Shown here: positions 31,656-44,500 of the stretch, piece by piece
Numbering within the stretch: the first letter of the stretch is position 1
Layout of the letters: every line of letters starts with the position of its first letter
Source of the DNA: Asterias rubens
Taxonomy: Eukaryota; Echinodermata; Asteroidea; Forcipulatida; Asteriidae
Reading direction: 5' to 3'
NCBI RefSeq assembly: GCF_902459465.1
Contig: NC_047064.1
Span: 2,258,762-2,322,761 of the forward strand
DNA length: 64,000 bases
Program-made: the position numbers and the translations under genes
The notes under the pieces: generated by a model
Databases searched by the model: none
The model's input: the letters and a program-made list of their open reading frames with translations, nothing else
Told to the model about the DNA's origin: nothing

Positions 31656-34600
31656 TCATCTTTTCTTGTTCTTCTTTTTCTTCCCTTTGTCTTGGCCTCC
31701 TGCTGAAGACTCTGCCCCACCTCCTTGCTTCTGTTGTCTTGTCTTGAGTTTGGGAATCATCTCACTGATGTACAAAAACAATGATTTTCCTGCAATATAA
31801 ATAACAAATCCAGAATTAATTTTTGCTAGGAGCTCTTTCTGGAAAATGTATCAAAGTTCAATTTCAATGCATAAAAATGCATTCTGGATTTGGCTCATTA
31901 CGTTAATATCCTCTTTAGTATCATATCAAACTCGGCCAGACAAAACACTCCCCAGACGCTGCTCCTGTTAATATTAACAAAGTCACCTTTGTCTTTGATA
32001 ATGCACATGTCTAATAATAAGGTACTCGTGGCGCTTGAACAAATTGAAACATTTTAAGACAGTTTTTCAATTTTGTGAAGTTTGTCGCACCTAAGGGTTT
32101 ACAAGGTGCTGCGGCATATTTAGCAGCCACCGCTGCAAACATCAGGGCATGCCCCTTCTCTTAGCGATAAGTGTAACTGGGTTCTTTTAGGTGCCTTACA
32201 CAACACATGGGACTTGCGGTTTTAGACCTCATCCAAAAAATGAACCAGTAATGGATAGAATGTAACTGTCTTGCTTTTGGGATACAAGTGCCACGACTGA
32301 GACTCCAACCCAACATCTGAGTTTGGGTTTGGTGCTCATAACCACTGGCCAAGACACGTTACATTTGAAAATCTGACTGTTCATTCCCTTGACCCCCCCC
32401 CCCCTTTTGGTCTGCCAATGCATGTGGCGTGTCATAAGAGCACCGGATTCAAGCTCTGGTGTTTGATCAGCAGAGTGTGGGTTCGATTCACGGTCGTGAC
32501 ACTTGTGTCCTTAACCGTGATTACTTCGTAAAAGTTGGTGAGGTAGTGCTTTCTGCCTACAACCTACAACCGTATGGACTGTAAAGGGGGTAACCCTGTT
32601 TCAGCCCAAGGAGTAGACCTGGCAATAATAGTTGATTGTAGCCAACACCTTGAAGTGGCCTTCAAGCCTTGTGTTTCTGGCAACTTGCTTAAACAAAAAA
32701 TTAATGCAGAGCGTTTTATTAGTGTTTTTCTATTAACTTACTGTTTGGAAGCTGTTCTTTTACAGGTGTGTTGTCTTCATTTTTGAGTTGTACTCTTACT
32801 CTGCCACGAAATAAAGGATCTCTGTTCGTGTCTCGAGGGTATAACTTTCCAGGCTAAATCAAACAAAATCAGTTTTAAAGATAAAAATCATGCCATAGGA
32901 AATTCTGGGGCCGGTTGAACAAAGAGATAAGATAAGAATGTTCTTCACTGCGAATCAATCTGAATGTGATGTCACATTACAACTCACTGAGGTAATATTG
33001 AAAACTCATCTTATGATCAGTCTTAGTGTTTTGTGAGATCGCGCTCTGTGACCGTCAATTAAGTACTCCGTTCATAAAACAAATTGTTAGCGCTACTTGG
33101 TGTACAGATTTTCTTGCTTTTAAAGAGGATATGTTGTCCGGTTGCAATTAGGGAAAAGGGGAGTAGACCATTTGTGAACAATTGTTATTTTCATGAGTTT
33201 GATTGTATTTTGGACAGAAACATTTATCTGTAGGATTGGCAGTTTTACAAAATTTATAACCAGCTCATATAGCTTACCAATCTAATATTGCCCCCCCCCC
33301 TCCCCCATACAGACGATTACTACTGACAAATTCTAGGATTAGTCGATAGTAATTGTCCAAGTGGGATAACTTAAAGGTTAATACTGTGGTTACAGGTATC
33401 AATTTCAACAAGAACAACAACAGTTTCAGTTGAATTATAGCAAGTGCAATCCACAAGTGACTGGCTCATTTTAGTTCATCTTCAAGACCAACAAAAGACA
33501 ATCGTTACCTCAACGATCACCTGCAGGCCAGCTGCATTGCAGATATCTTTTATTTCATTGACTGTTGGGTTTTCTATTGCTTTAGATTTAGGAACCCGAC
33601 GTCCTTCTGGAATAGTCTTTCTGCTATTGATGTAGGTGGGATAGACACAGATCCATCTGAAGCAAAATTAAAATAAATAGTTTAACATCGAAGTTAATAA
33701 ACGCCTGAATAGTTGCTATTGCTATGATCATTCACAGCTAATACCAGCCGACTTGCCGTCAACTCGCCGTCAACTCATTTTCATGCCGTCAACTCATTAA
33801 ATTTACATGACAAATCTATAAAAGGGGCACGGAAGTGTTAAGTCTGGGCTAAACTACATATTTATCATGGTTTTCGGTAAAAATTCATTCACAAAAACAA
33901 CTTTGTGTTTATAAAAAAAAAGTACCAATCATTGACATCTTGGGCCAAGACTAATCAATGTGAAAAAGCAAGATGGCGGCCGACGGTTTTGCTGCTTCGA
34001 GATAATTTTTTCACGAGAAAAAAAACTCAATTTTTATTCCGAAATATGACCTAAAAATTACGCGAATTCTCTTTGAGCTGATATTTGTGGATTTTAAATG
34101 TATATTGGAGGAGTTGACGGCGAGTTGACGGCGCAAGTGAGTTGACGGCGAGTTGACGGCAAGTAGTAGGACCCCCAGTCATAACTTGGAGGTTTAAATT
34201 AACTGTAACACTACAATTTGTACAAATCTACACAATGAGGTCCATGATAAATTACAGACCTTTTCTACTGTAACCAGTAAGAGTAGTAATAGCGGGACTG
34301 CAATCATCGCATCTACACATGAAAGAAGGGAATCTGGAATGTTTTGTATGAAATGAAGTTTAGAATTAGACTAATAGGCCTACAGTATTTTCGGGTAAAA
34401 ATGCCATGTTCCACACCACCAACAGTCGACACTAAATAAATGTAGGTCAAATTAAAATGTCAACAAACCAAAGTGTCAAAATCAACTATACTTGCTCAAA
34501 GTTCATTTTCTGTTTTCCTTTTGTTATTAGACACATTGAGTCAATGAGGATTATTTAAGAAAAAAGGGGGAAACAAGTTTTAACTTAACTTTAGTTTTAA

Positions 34601-34990
34601 CTTCTAAATTAGATTTAGAATTAGATTATAGAAAACACAGACAAAACTAGGGTAGATCTTAGAGGAATATGAGAAAACAGACCCCTAAAGGTAAATTTTT
34701 AAGTGAAACGTTTGCCACAATCAGTCATAAATAGCCTGATTGATAGTGATGTTTGATGGTTTGTGGAATTTTCACGAAATAGATTAAACACATTTCCATG
34801 GACTGACGTTTAACCCATATGCTTCGTTCATTTTGACGATATTAAGTACACACGATATGAAAGATATATAATAGAATACGTCCAAGAACAATGAAAGACT
34901 CTGCATTGTGATAATTGAGGACATGTACACCAAAACTGTTTACCTTTCCTTCAAAGCCGGGTTTTTATCTTCACTCATGTGGTGCGCCAT
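31656..34990 (-). CDS. SRP19: Signal recognition particle 19 kDa protein, 4 exons
   Basis: Minus-strand coding exons in order: 34990-34944, 33656-33509, 32853-32742, 31789-31656; phases 2, 0 and 1 join correctly and give 146 residues (vertebrate SRP19 is 144). SRP19 binds the tips of SRP RNA helices 6 and 8 and prepares the particle for SRP54, needed for co-translational targeting to the ER. The diagnostic N-terminal block RWICVYPTYINSRKTIPEGR, the following ENPTVNEIKDIC segment, RDPLFRGRVRVQLK in exon 3, and RKSLFLYISEMIPKLKTR with a Lys-rich tail in exon 4 all match the family. The start has a strong context (accATGG). Introns hold SINEs (32090-32600) and an inverted-repeat transposon (33751-34164). 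There is no sign of damage; this looks like the functional single-copy gene. Confidence 0.96.
32090..32365 (-). repeat. tRNA-Leu-derived SINE (SRP19 intron 3)
   Basis: The reverse complement matches the SINE body at 54538-54900 through the words for 'tgggacttgcggttttagac', 'acaaggtgctgc' and 'tagcagccacc'. The head, with 'gagtttgggtttggtgctca' on the plus strand, is more decayed. Confidence 0.65.
32418..32640 (+). repeat. tRNA-Leu-derived SINE, partial (SRP19 intron 3)
   Basis: The head 'aagagcaccggattcaagct' and 'gcagagtgtgggttcgattc' parallels the tRNA-like head at 54538-54622. The body diverges after 'gacacttgtgtcctta'. It is head to head with the minus-strand copy at 32090-32365, so the two form an inverted SINE pair. 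Confidence 0.65.
32920..33045. repeat. Unnamed repeat shared with 29098-29235
   Basis: Common words are 'ctgcgaatcaatc', 'gtgatgtcaca', 'actcactgaggtaatattg' and 'actcatctt...cagtcttagtg'. No terminal structure is clear. Confidence 0.5.
33751..34164. mobile_element. Non-autonomous transposon with reiterated GCCGTCAACTC ends
   Basis: The 27 bases at 33751-33777 (starting acttgccgtcaactcgccgt) are the exact reverse complement of 34138-34164. Each end is made of tandem 11-mers GCCGTCAACTC; three occur at the left (one offset by 7 bases) and four at the right. The 414-bp body has no coding frame but contains AAGATGGCGGC (33970-33980), a YY1-type site. I could not identify a target duplication. 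It sits in intron 1 of SRP19. Confidence 0.8.
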
Positions 34991-36455
34991 GGTGGTTCTT
35001 TTTGTGTGGTGTGGCTTTTAATTACTAGAAATAATATACCGCCCTCAAGCGATGAAACACAATGATGCTCTACTGTAAAAGTTTGACCGAAGTTTCACTG
35101 CAAAAGAGGTGGAATTACCCGCAGGCAGCAAGACAAAAATAATGGTTGATTGATGCATGCTGATGAAACAGGTCTTAAAATGAACCAAAATACTGTGATT
35201 TATTGTTTTGACTTTTGTCTATCAAACGGTATTATTGTAATCAGTCATAATGTGCCACTTTGAATAGATTTTGCGGGGAAGCTTTCACTAAATCTTTGCT
35301 TTGCCCAAAAAGTGACTATGTACATTTCAGGGCATTTGTACTACTAGACCGAATCTTCTGTGCGGATGTTTATAATAATTATAGCCATTAATTTATGCGC
35401 TAATTCGCTTTTCTTCTCCTTCTTAATTTCTCATCAAGTTAGCAGACCCCATGCAAAGCTGGGACATAATTGGGGGTGGGAAATTCAACATAAGTTCAAA
35501 AGTTATAAAAGTGACAGCTGACCATTTTGAGATGTGCCACCTTTTTCATATAAAAATTTATAACACATCTTCAGTGCGATCTCCATAAAAATGTAACATT
35601 TAATTAGATGTATGTACACAGAGTCTGACACAGACCATGTGGCTCTTTTCGCCAATCATGTGATGTCACAGGTAACGGAGTCTCTAGACAGCGGTAATTA
35701 TTTATCCTGAGGAAGAACCCGACGTGACGTATTAGAACCGGAAGTAAGGGGCCTAAAGGTTTACATTGCACTTCCGGCTCAAAAACGTCACTATAATTAC
35801 CAATATCAAATTAGGGCAAAAAAACACGATGAAATTTTGAAATTGAAAACTAGTAGGCTTACATTTAAAACTTCGTTGTAGAGAACTGCGAATTTTTATG
35901 ACATAAAGTTTATCAACGGACTGCTCATGTTTAGTTAATTCCTAAGTTCAATGGATCGAATATTCTGTACTCTGTGAATAACATACTAAAACCAGTTTTT
36001 AAAAAAAGTTTCTAAATTCCATTTCATATTAACTACAGAGCTGAAAATTCCAGTGTTAGTGAACATTTCCTAAGTAACCATTTACATCAGGGGGGAGGGG
36101 GGGCGGGGGGCGCTGGGGCTACCTGTGAAGGGGACAGGTTTGCTAGTTCGTACGCAATCAATCTTATTTGTTTTAGTATGCTCCTTCCGCCAAGCGACGT
36201 TTACCTTCCAAAAATACCCCGCACCAGATGGTAACAATTTCCTTGCTTTTAAAAATATTAGTTTTGTCTAATCTTTCCCGAAATGTTGTGCTTTTTACAA
36301 GTTTAATCGATTGCTTCTCGCGCGCTTCTCTGGTTTTTTTCTTCTTCAAATAACTATTTTTTCGTCAACCCAAAAAATAATGACAAACTACACAACTCTA
36401 TGAAAAACGTTAAGAGAACATTAGACTGCCATGCAAATATAAACCTATAGTTTAC
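34991..36455. other. SRP19 promoter side and spacer
   Basis: The first 120 bases are the likely SRP19 5' UTR/promoter on the minus strand (no TATA is evident at a fixed distance). The rest is AT-rich with a G-rich tract at 36091-36115 and no recognised gene. Confidence 0.4.
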
Positions 36456-36632
36456 AGGCCCAATTTTATATATTAAACAACAAATATTGCCTTACATTTT
36501 CTGCTTAGCAAAAATATAAAGCAAAGTACCAGTCACAGCTTGTTCTTGTGACATTTTTGACAGGTCCTTTATTCGCCGGTCAGCATAAGTTAGCTTGTTG
36601 TGCTGCAGCAGCTTAATAAAATTAGGCCCAGG
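36456..36632. repeat. Family C palindromic MITE, diverged
   Basis: It runs from ggcccaattttatatattaa to agcttaataaaattaggccc, with 'cttagcaaaaa' words inside. Confidence 0.6.
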
Positions 36633-37630
36633 GCAGAATATGGGTTCGAATCCTGGCCTGGCTTACACTCTTCCTCTGTGGGGTGATATACTTCCTCTGT
36701 GGGGTCTCACCAGTGCTACTCAAGTGATGACTTCGATCTTGCCACCCCAGCTCCCCTGATGATGTGCCCCTGGCCGTTCTCCTCCACTGTGCCTTGCCTT
36801 TTGAACGCACTAACAGGTCAGATTTTGGGCACCTTCAATCCAAGCAATCGGACAATCAGAGGATCTGCAGAGTGGCCTTTCCTCAGACATAAGAATGGGG
36901 TTATCAATTCTCGGTTCAATAAACACTTCCGCTAAAAATAATTAATAAGCGATTGGTAGCAATTGTACATTCAAATGAGCATTATTATTCGTTATGAAAA
37001 TGACGATGCATAATGATTCACTGGGAATGACGCATGGATATTTCACAATATTTTTTGTTCAAGGTATACTTTAGGAGGGGTATATAGGGAAATGGGGCTT
37101 GTCCATGACTAACATCATGCCTCTTGGTCTATTGACACTATATCGTCTTGAGACGTTCCCGTAATGTTTACTCAAACACCTTGATCATGCTGTATCCAGA
37201 GTCAAGGGTCTCAATAACTCCCCCTTATGGGTCAAGAGAGTGGGTCAGGATGTGTTTTGCTCACAGAATCACCCCCATCATCAGGCTGTCCGGGATGGAT
37301 ATTTTCGAGAAAAGAAAAGTTTATAAAATTATTTCCTTCCGATACCCTGGCACATAGTTCCATCAAGTTTACTTTTACCGGTGGAATGTTGTTTTTTCCT
37401 GCTGTTACATTTTTGTTTAAAAATAGTTCATTACCTGTCTCAAAATGGGAGTATGCACTCCATTCCTGACATTAGGGGGTGGTAATCACTTTAAAATACA
37501 ATGTGTAGAAAACTTTTAGAAAACCGCACAGTGACTCAGAGTCACCCAGTTTCCTTCAGAATCTTACAGATTTGTCACCGTGTCCCAGGAGAAACTTCTA
37601 AAAGATAAACTGCACCCGCAGAATAAAACA
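36633..37630. other. Spacer with a short direct repeat, no gene
   Basis: 'cttcctctgtggggt' occurs twice at 36668-36705, next to a B-box-like 'gggttcgaatcctgg' (36642), suggesting a decayed SINE. A 55-base segment starting 'acatttttgtttaaaaatag' at about 37407 recurs at about 39461. Confidence 0.4.
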
Positions 37631-37639
37631 TCAAGACGC

Positions 37640-37818
37640 AACCTTCTTCTGTTCGGTTGGTATTAGTTCTAGTAGCCTTGGTGATACAGATGTGGATCTA
37701 CGAATAAGCTGTTTCCCGTTGTTCTCTGTCTCTCCGGCAATGCAGTTCAAGGAGAGTACCAAGTTAAAGCTAGCTAACGATTTACACACGAACTACTCTG
37801 TGAAACAGCTATAGGTGA
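37640..37818 (+). other. Possible 5' UTR exon of the EMI-EGF gene
   Basis: The sequence ends in a good donor (cagctatag|gtgagt at about 37814). A matching acceptor 'cacctccag|acc' lies at about 38357, opening an exon that contains the start codon at 38585. No ATG-led frame is required. Inferred from splice signals only. Confidence 0.3.
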
Positions 37819-38584
37819 GTTGTCTTTTACCCCTCCTCCTACTGCCACAATTCTCCAAAAGCTACCTGCTTTTGATTGGTTTGCTGTGTTATCTGAGACC
37901 AGCCACGCTCCCAGTTTCTTCCAAATTAATAGCCAACTAATTTTGACGCATAAAATAAAAGTGTGTCTTCACAAAATAAATAGTTGTTTCACAAAAATGA
38001 GCCTAAAATTTTACCAATTTACAAAGTGATTTGTTTTGCGATGTTCAAAACAAACCTCAAAACTGTCTAGACGGTCTCGATAAAAAAACTTCCCTGACCA
38101 GAAATGAGGCCTATCGGAAATGTCAGCTTATGCTCAAAGTCCCCAATGTTTATTATAGTATTCGAAATAATTTCTAAGGCTGATTTGTACTGTTGAATAT
38201 AGTGTAAAGTGTCAAAATTCTGTAAACGAATCATCCAAACTTCAGCAGTTAAATAAAGGCAATTTTGAAGTTTAGTTTATGCAAACTAAGCTGAAATCTT
38301 TTCTGTGGGAATGCTAAATGTATGATGCCTACTAACTACATAATTTGTTCACCTCCAGACCAACCTAAGCCATAATAAATTGGTCCGGTCTATCGCTCCG
38401 GGACCTCGATCCAGCATCGGGGTAGACTTGTCCACAAGTCTATCATCGGAGAGGGGGGAAGCCATCGGACGAACCTTCAACTTGTACCCCTGTGCAGTGG
38501 ATCCACACCATTGAAGTTTGTTTGAGGAAGGACTGAACAATCTCAATATTTGTGAATTCATTCTTGTATAAGTTGTGGGTGAAG

Positions 38585-41500
38585 ATGTCGCCCACATACT
38601 TACTACTTTGGATGACTGTGTTCTTAATCGAGGCTGGGGTGATTACGGCTTACTGGCCACCGATTATTAAAGAAGCACGACTTGACCAACCAGGTGACCA
38701 TGCATGTCAACAAATAGTAAGGTGAGGAGCTTTAACGGTTTTCCCGGTCATTTTTCGGCAAGCATGCGGCAAATTCAAACGTCACGCATACTTCCATTTC
38801 TCGCGCAATTAAAAGTTTCTCAAAACAGTCTTGCAATTTCAAATCAGTCTGTTTTACATTATAACAACTCTGTTTTCTTTACCGGACTTTACTCATTAAA
38901 GACAGTGAACACTATTTGTAATTGTCAAAGACCAGTCTTCTGACTCTTCTCACTTGGTGTATCTCAAAATACGCATAAAATAACAAATCTGTGAAAATTT
39001 CGCTCAATGTATTATTGGTCGTCGAAATTGCGAGAGAATGATGGAAGAAAAAGCGCCCTAAGTTGTGTGCTTTCAGATGCTTGATTTCGAGTTCTCAAAA
39101 TCAAATTCAAACATTTTAGTGCGAGATTACTTCTTTCTCAAAAAGTACTTTACTTCAGAGGGAGCTGTTGCTCATAATGTTTTATACTACCAGCAGCTCT
39201 CCATTACTCGTTGCCAAGTAAGTTTTTTTGCTTATAATTATTTTTAGTAATTACCAATAGTGTCAAGTGCCTTTAAACAGTTGATTTATAACGATTTATT
39301 AGAGTGGTATCAAAATCAGCTCACCTTCCGGACTTCAAGTTTTACTGCGATTGCAAAATTGTAACACACAACAACGAACTGTTTCACTCTCAAAGGTGTT
39401 ATGATTATTTACTAGGTGTTATGATTATTAACTTGTTCGGAATCTTTCTCACTGCAGTTAACATTTTTGTTTAAAAATAGTTCATTACCTGTCTCAAATG
39501 GGTAAGCACTCAATTCACCAGACAGTTCGGAATCTTTCTCACTGCCAATCAATATTAATCCTACTCTAAGCTCAAGGGAATAGGGCCTACTATAATACTC
39601 AGACGATATTTAACAAGAATTATTTAAACGTTACTACGTGAGAGTAGATGAAGCAAAAATGAGAAAAAAATCGGTTCCTTAGTAGATAATTCAGTGTGTA
39701 TAATTCGACATGGTTTGCACGATGTTGACATTTAGACCGGAAAATACGATAGTCAGAAAGTTCGAAATTAATAACTTCCTTGACAAAAAGAATTTAGGTG
39801 GTCACTGACCGCTATTGTATAATGTCCTTGGTCCAGCTCATCAGTTAGTACAAGTGTGTTATTCTGATAGATGATAAATGATGACGTAACCACTCACCAG
39901 GTGGCCGTTTAGACCCATTTGAAGAAAAGAACCAATACACCACAGTTTTAGAGTTAAATAAATATCAATTATTTAGTTTCAAATAAACACAACCATTGGT
40001 GTAATCCACATAGAACCCTTGCCACCCGTTGTCCAACACATTAGATTGACATAAAATGTACACACTGAATGACACGACTCCGACAAAAGCCTTCCACAAA
40101 AATAAGAAACAAATAAATATATAATATATTTATTGACCAAACTATTTGATCTCATCTTTTCAAACTAATGTCTCAATCATGTCTCTATGAGAAATATAGA
40201 ATAGCTGTTGCAAACTGTTTACCAACCAAAAGGATCTAAGTGTATTAGTTTTAAAAATGGTTAATGGAGTCTCCTTCGTTAAGACTGTGAAAAACTTAGC
40301 CTTTGATAAAGACTCTGTTATGGGGTCGAAACGTAACAAATGTTTGCAATTATGTCAGAATCAGTAAGTAAATTCTTGATTTTCATTAACTTTGGAGGTT
40401 TATTTTAATTTAGATTTAAAGAGATGGTCACAGTACCAGCAGTGACAGTTTCACATCATCGCGTGTTCTACGCACCGTGTGGGGATTTCGTCAAATTGTT
40501 CATGTGCACCGCCCGAAGGTGGGTATCTGTCAATAAAACGTGACTTTCAACTTACACAAACCTTTAATTTGCTCGTTGTGACAATTTTCATATTCTTTTA
40601 AGAGAAGTTTTGAAGTATTTTGCTGCCTTTGTTCTGTTTCTTATAAAAAAAATGATAATGTATTTAAAGGCACTGTACACGTTTGGTAATTACTCAAAAT
40701 ATATTACCAGCATAAAACCTTGATTGGTAATGAGCAATGGTGAGCTCCCCATAGTATAATACATTGTGAGAAACGGCTCCCTCTGAAGTAGCGTAGTTTT
40801 TGAGGTAATTTCTCTCTCAAATATTAAAAGACTTCTGGCCAGATGTCTTGTATTCCTATCTAAAAGCATGGACACTATTTTTTACAACAAGGGTGTTTTT
40901 TCTTTCATCATTTTCTTGCAACTTCAATAACCAATTGATTTAAAAGTTTCACAGGCTTGTTATTTTATGCATGTTGGGATGGACCAAGTGAGAGTACTGG
41001 TCTTTGACAATATTACCAAACGTGTTCAGTGCCTTTAAAGTTGTGTGTCAGCTTTTTCTTGAACACGATAAGCGTTTAGACAAATCATGACCCAATTTCA
41101 TAAAGCTGCTCACGCCAAACAAAAACGCCGAACAATTTCCTGCTAAGCACACATCAGCAGGATACCTGAGTCACAGTTAATTGTATACGCGACATGGTAG
41201 TTTGCTGGTATACATTAGTCTGGTAAGAATAATGTATTGTAGCTACTTTTGTGCTTAAAGGGTCTAGGTACTTTTTGTAGGACAAAAACACAATGTCCAC
41301 AGATTTACACTAAACTTAAATTTCCCTGTAAATCTCACTTTCTGAGGTGCTGTAGTTTTTGAGAAAATGAGTGAAACAATGTCATGAAAATAATTTTCGT
41401 CTAAATGATTATGAGACGAAAATTATTTTAGCCTGTAAAAACGTATTTTTACATCTGTGGACATTTTTTTGTGTTACAAAAAGTACCCAAATCCTTTAAA

Positions 41501-44500
41501 GACACTGGACACTATTGGTAATTGTCAAAGACAAGTCTTCTTATTTGGTGTATCTCAACATATGCATACAACAACAAACCTGTGAAAATTTGAGCTCAAT
41601 ATTGGTCATCGAAGTTGCGAGATAGCAATTTGAAAGAAAAAACTCCCTGGTCACACAAAGTTGTGTGCTTTCAGATGCTTGATTTCGAGACCTCAAGTTG
41701 TAAACTTACTTCAAGTTGTAAACTTGAGGTCTCGAAGTCAAATTCGTGGAAAATTACTTCTTTCTCGAAAACTACATCACTTCAGAGGGAGCCGTTTCTC
41801 ACAATGTTTTATACTATCAACAGCTTCCCATTACTCATTGCCAAGTAAGGTTTTATGCTAATAATTATTTTAAGTAATTACCCATAGTGTTCACTGCCTT
41901 TCAGCAGCCCTATGAAAAAGGACCCTGGTCAAAAGCCACTCGGGAAATCTGTTCATCGAAGCCTGGTCAGAAGACACGCGTGTAAAGGAAAAACTGACTT
42001 AGCATAGCTTGATCAATTTGACCCCAAAACACCTGTTATTACTTAGTGAACTTTTCCGAGGTCAATGCTGTAACTTTGAATTATCAAGCAGCATCCTCAG
42101 TAGTCGACCCTGTTTTCTTGAACGACAACAGGTGATTTCCTAAAGTTGCGTAACTTAGTGTGAATAGGGGGGGGGGGGGCATAGTGGGCACGTCCGTCCC
42201 CTGTTTAGTTTCTTTCTTCATCTGACTCAAGTAAAATACTAACTTTGTCAGATATTGACCTACAAAGTCCCCCCACCCCCCCCCCCCCCACCCGATACAT
42301 TGCCGCCTTCCTCGTGAGTGAAAGGCATAGAATGGTAGGACTAGAACCAAAATGGCTGTATTGGATATCTACAGGCTCTTGCCCGATATTTTCTGTTGCA
42401 CAAAATGTTTGTCTTATATTAATAAAAATCAATATAACTACTCGTAACAGCACTAGTTTCAAGATGATTTGTACTTCGTCACCTTTTGGAATTAAACATT
42501 GGAAGATAGAGTCAGATTGTATGTTTCTGTAACTGTCTTTGACCGATTCGCACTAGCCTTGTCCAAGGCTCTCAACGAGGTTACAAATTGTGTAACCTCG
42601 TTGATACCTCGAAAGCCATGTTTCGACCCCACGGTAAGTACTGTTATGTACCGTGCGGTATAGTATCTATGCAGTTCGTGAACACAGAGCGGGCCGGTGT
42701 CAGATACAATTGTGTCCGCCGTGCAATACTGTCCGCTCCGGACACTTTTGCATATGCAATCGTGTCCGGGGCTATGCAAAAACCGTCCGTTGGACATGCA
42801 CATGACTGTACAAGTATGTGCGCGCGTATGCGAGCGTGCATGCACTGAACCTACGTATATGCAGCGTATTCACGTATATGATTGCGGCGAACACCCAACG
42901 GCCGAACATCCCATGTCATTCATGACATGCACTTAGCTTTTTTTTTAAATGGCGAGAGTGTTCCGTCGACCAATTAGTGCAAGGACGGTTTTGCACGGGG
43001 CGGACACAACTACATATGCAAATGTGTCCGGGCGGACACAATTGCATTATGCAGCAGCGTCCGGGAGGACACGGTTGCATATATGCAAAACCGTCCGGCG
43101 GACATTATTGCGTATGCCATAATGTCCTCCGGATAGTATTGCATATAGAGGACATAATTGCATGCGACACCGGTGCTTGCGTAAAGAGCCTTGGACAAGA
43201 CTAGATTCGCACCTGCTTCAATTCTCTTTCAACACTGACCATGATCTTTACATTGTCACGAAGTGTCACTTATCACTGATGATGAATGTGTCTTAATAAT
43301 GATGTCATCGCCATTACTCTAGCCAGTCAGGCCTTTCCCAAGGACTTCAATGTTACCATAGGAAATACAAAGTTAACGGTTTAAGGCCGGTTTATAGTCG
43401 GTCGCGCGATGGTCGCGCGACGGAAATCTTGCGCGCAATCCTAAGACTGAAGCCTAAAAACCGTGTCTTTTTATGATCGCGCGTCAATATTTCCGACGCC
43501 CAACCATCGCGCGACCGACTATAACTCGGCCTATAATGTAAAACATTTTTTTACTGGGTAAGGTTTGTGCGCACATGGAGTGTGAACATCAGTATAGGGT
43601 CACGTGTATGAGAACAAATAGTCGGTATTTATAGCGACATTGGATGGGGTGTCGATAAGTTTTGTAAAGAACAAGTTTCAATCCCCAACCAACCATTTAA
43701 ATGTATCCAGTCAGTTTCCCCCTGTGGCTTGAATTGACAAAGAAAAACACTTACAACCGTGAAATAAAATGTTGAATGATGGATCGGACACCATGTTCAC
43801 GTTTTTGTCTTATTACCCAATCGGTGGCTGTAATCACTTTAAATTTGTCAAAGAATTTTTTTAATTTGTCCAATCAACGGGGGCAATCCAGACGAAATAA
43901 ATTCACAGATTGCTCACTACCATAACAACCTTTACAACAATAAGGCTAAGCTTTTGGATATAAATAATTACACCCATTTCTGGCTCATTACCGCACTATA
44001 AGACCCTACCTTTTAAGAGTACGCTCAATTTAAGTTTAGATGTTCCTGGATTCTTTTTAGAGATGACATTGAACTGAAAATTGAACTGAAAATTTCACAT
44101 AATTTCTGAAGTTTTATATTGTTACTTTGGTTTTCTAGAGCGGTATATCAAACTACTTATAAACGAGAAGTACGGACGGGGTACAAAATACAGCGAGTGT
44201 GTTGCCCTGGATACCGGACTAATGGAACAATGTGTAAACGTAAGTATCATTATGTTCGAACAGTATCCAGGTTTCCTTTCAAATGAATTAATAATGCGAT
44301 TTAAGCGCTATTATAGTATAGATGAGGGGAAATCTGTATCTTAAAACTTTATAAAAAAGCTCTAACACATTTGGAAAGTGTATACACACTGAAAGATATA
44401 TTTGTCTTGAAACAATTGAAAAGTGATAGTAAGTTTATGCATAATATCCGTAACGACTCTTTATACATTTACTATATCATCACTGGCTTTAACAAAACAA

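Noticed and set aside
42160-42300. Long G and C homopolymers as a regulatory G-quadruplex
   Set aside because: They could form structures, but similar tracts at 22285, 33291, 36091, 53583 and 62045 suggest ordinary slippage. Sequencing of such runs is also unreliable.
42715-43160. CRISPR-like array
   Set aside because: The repeats are palindromic and irregularly spaced, with no unique spacers of constant length. The array sits inside a transposon in an animal intron.
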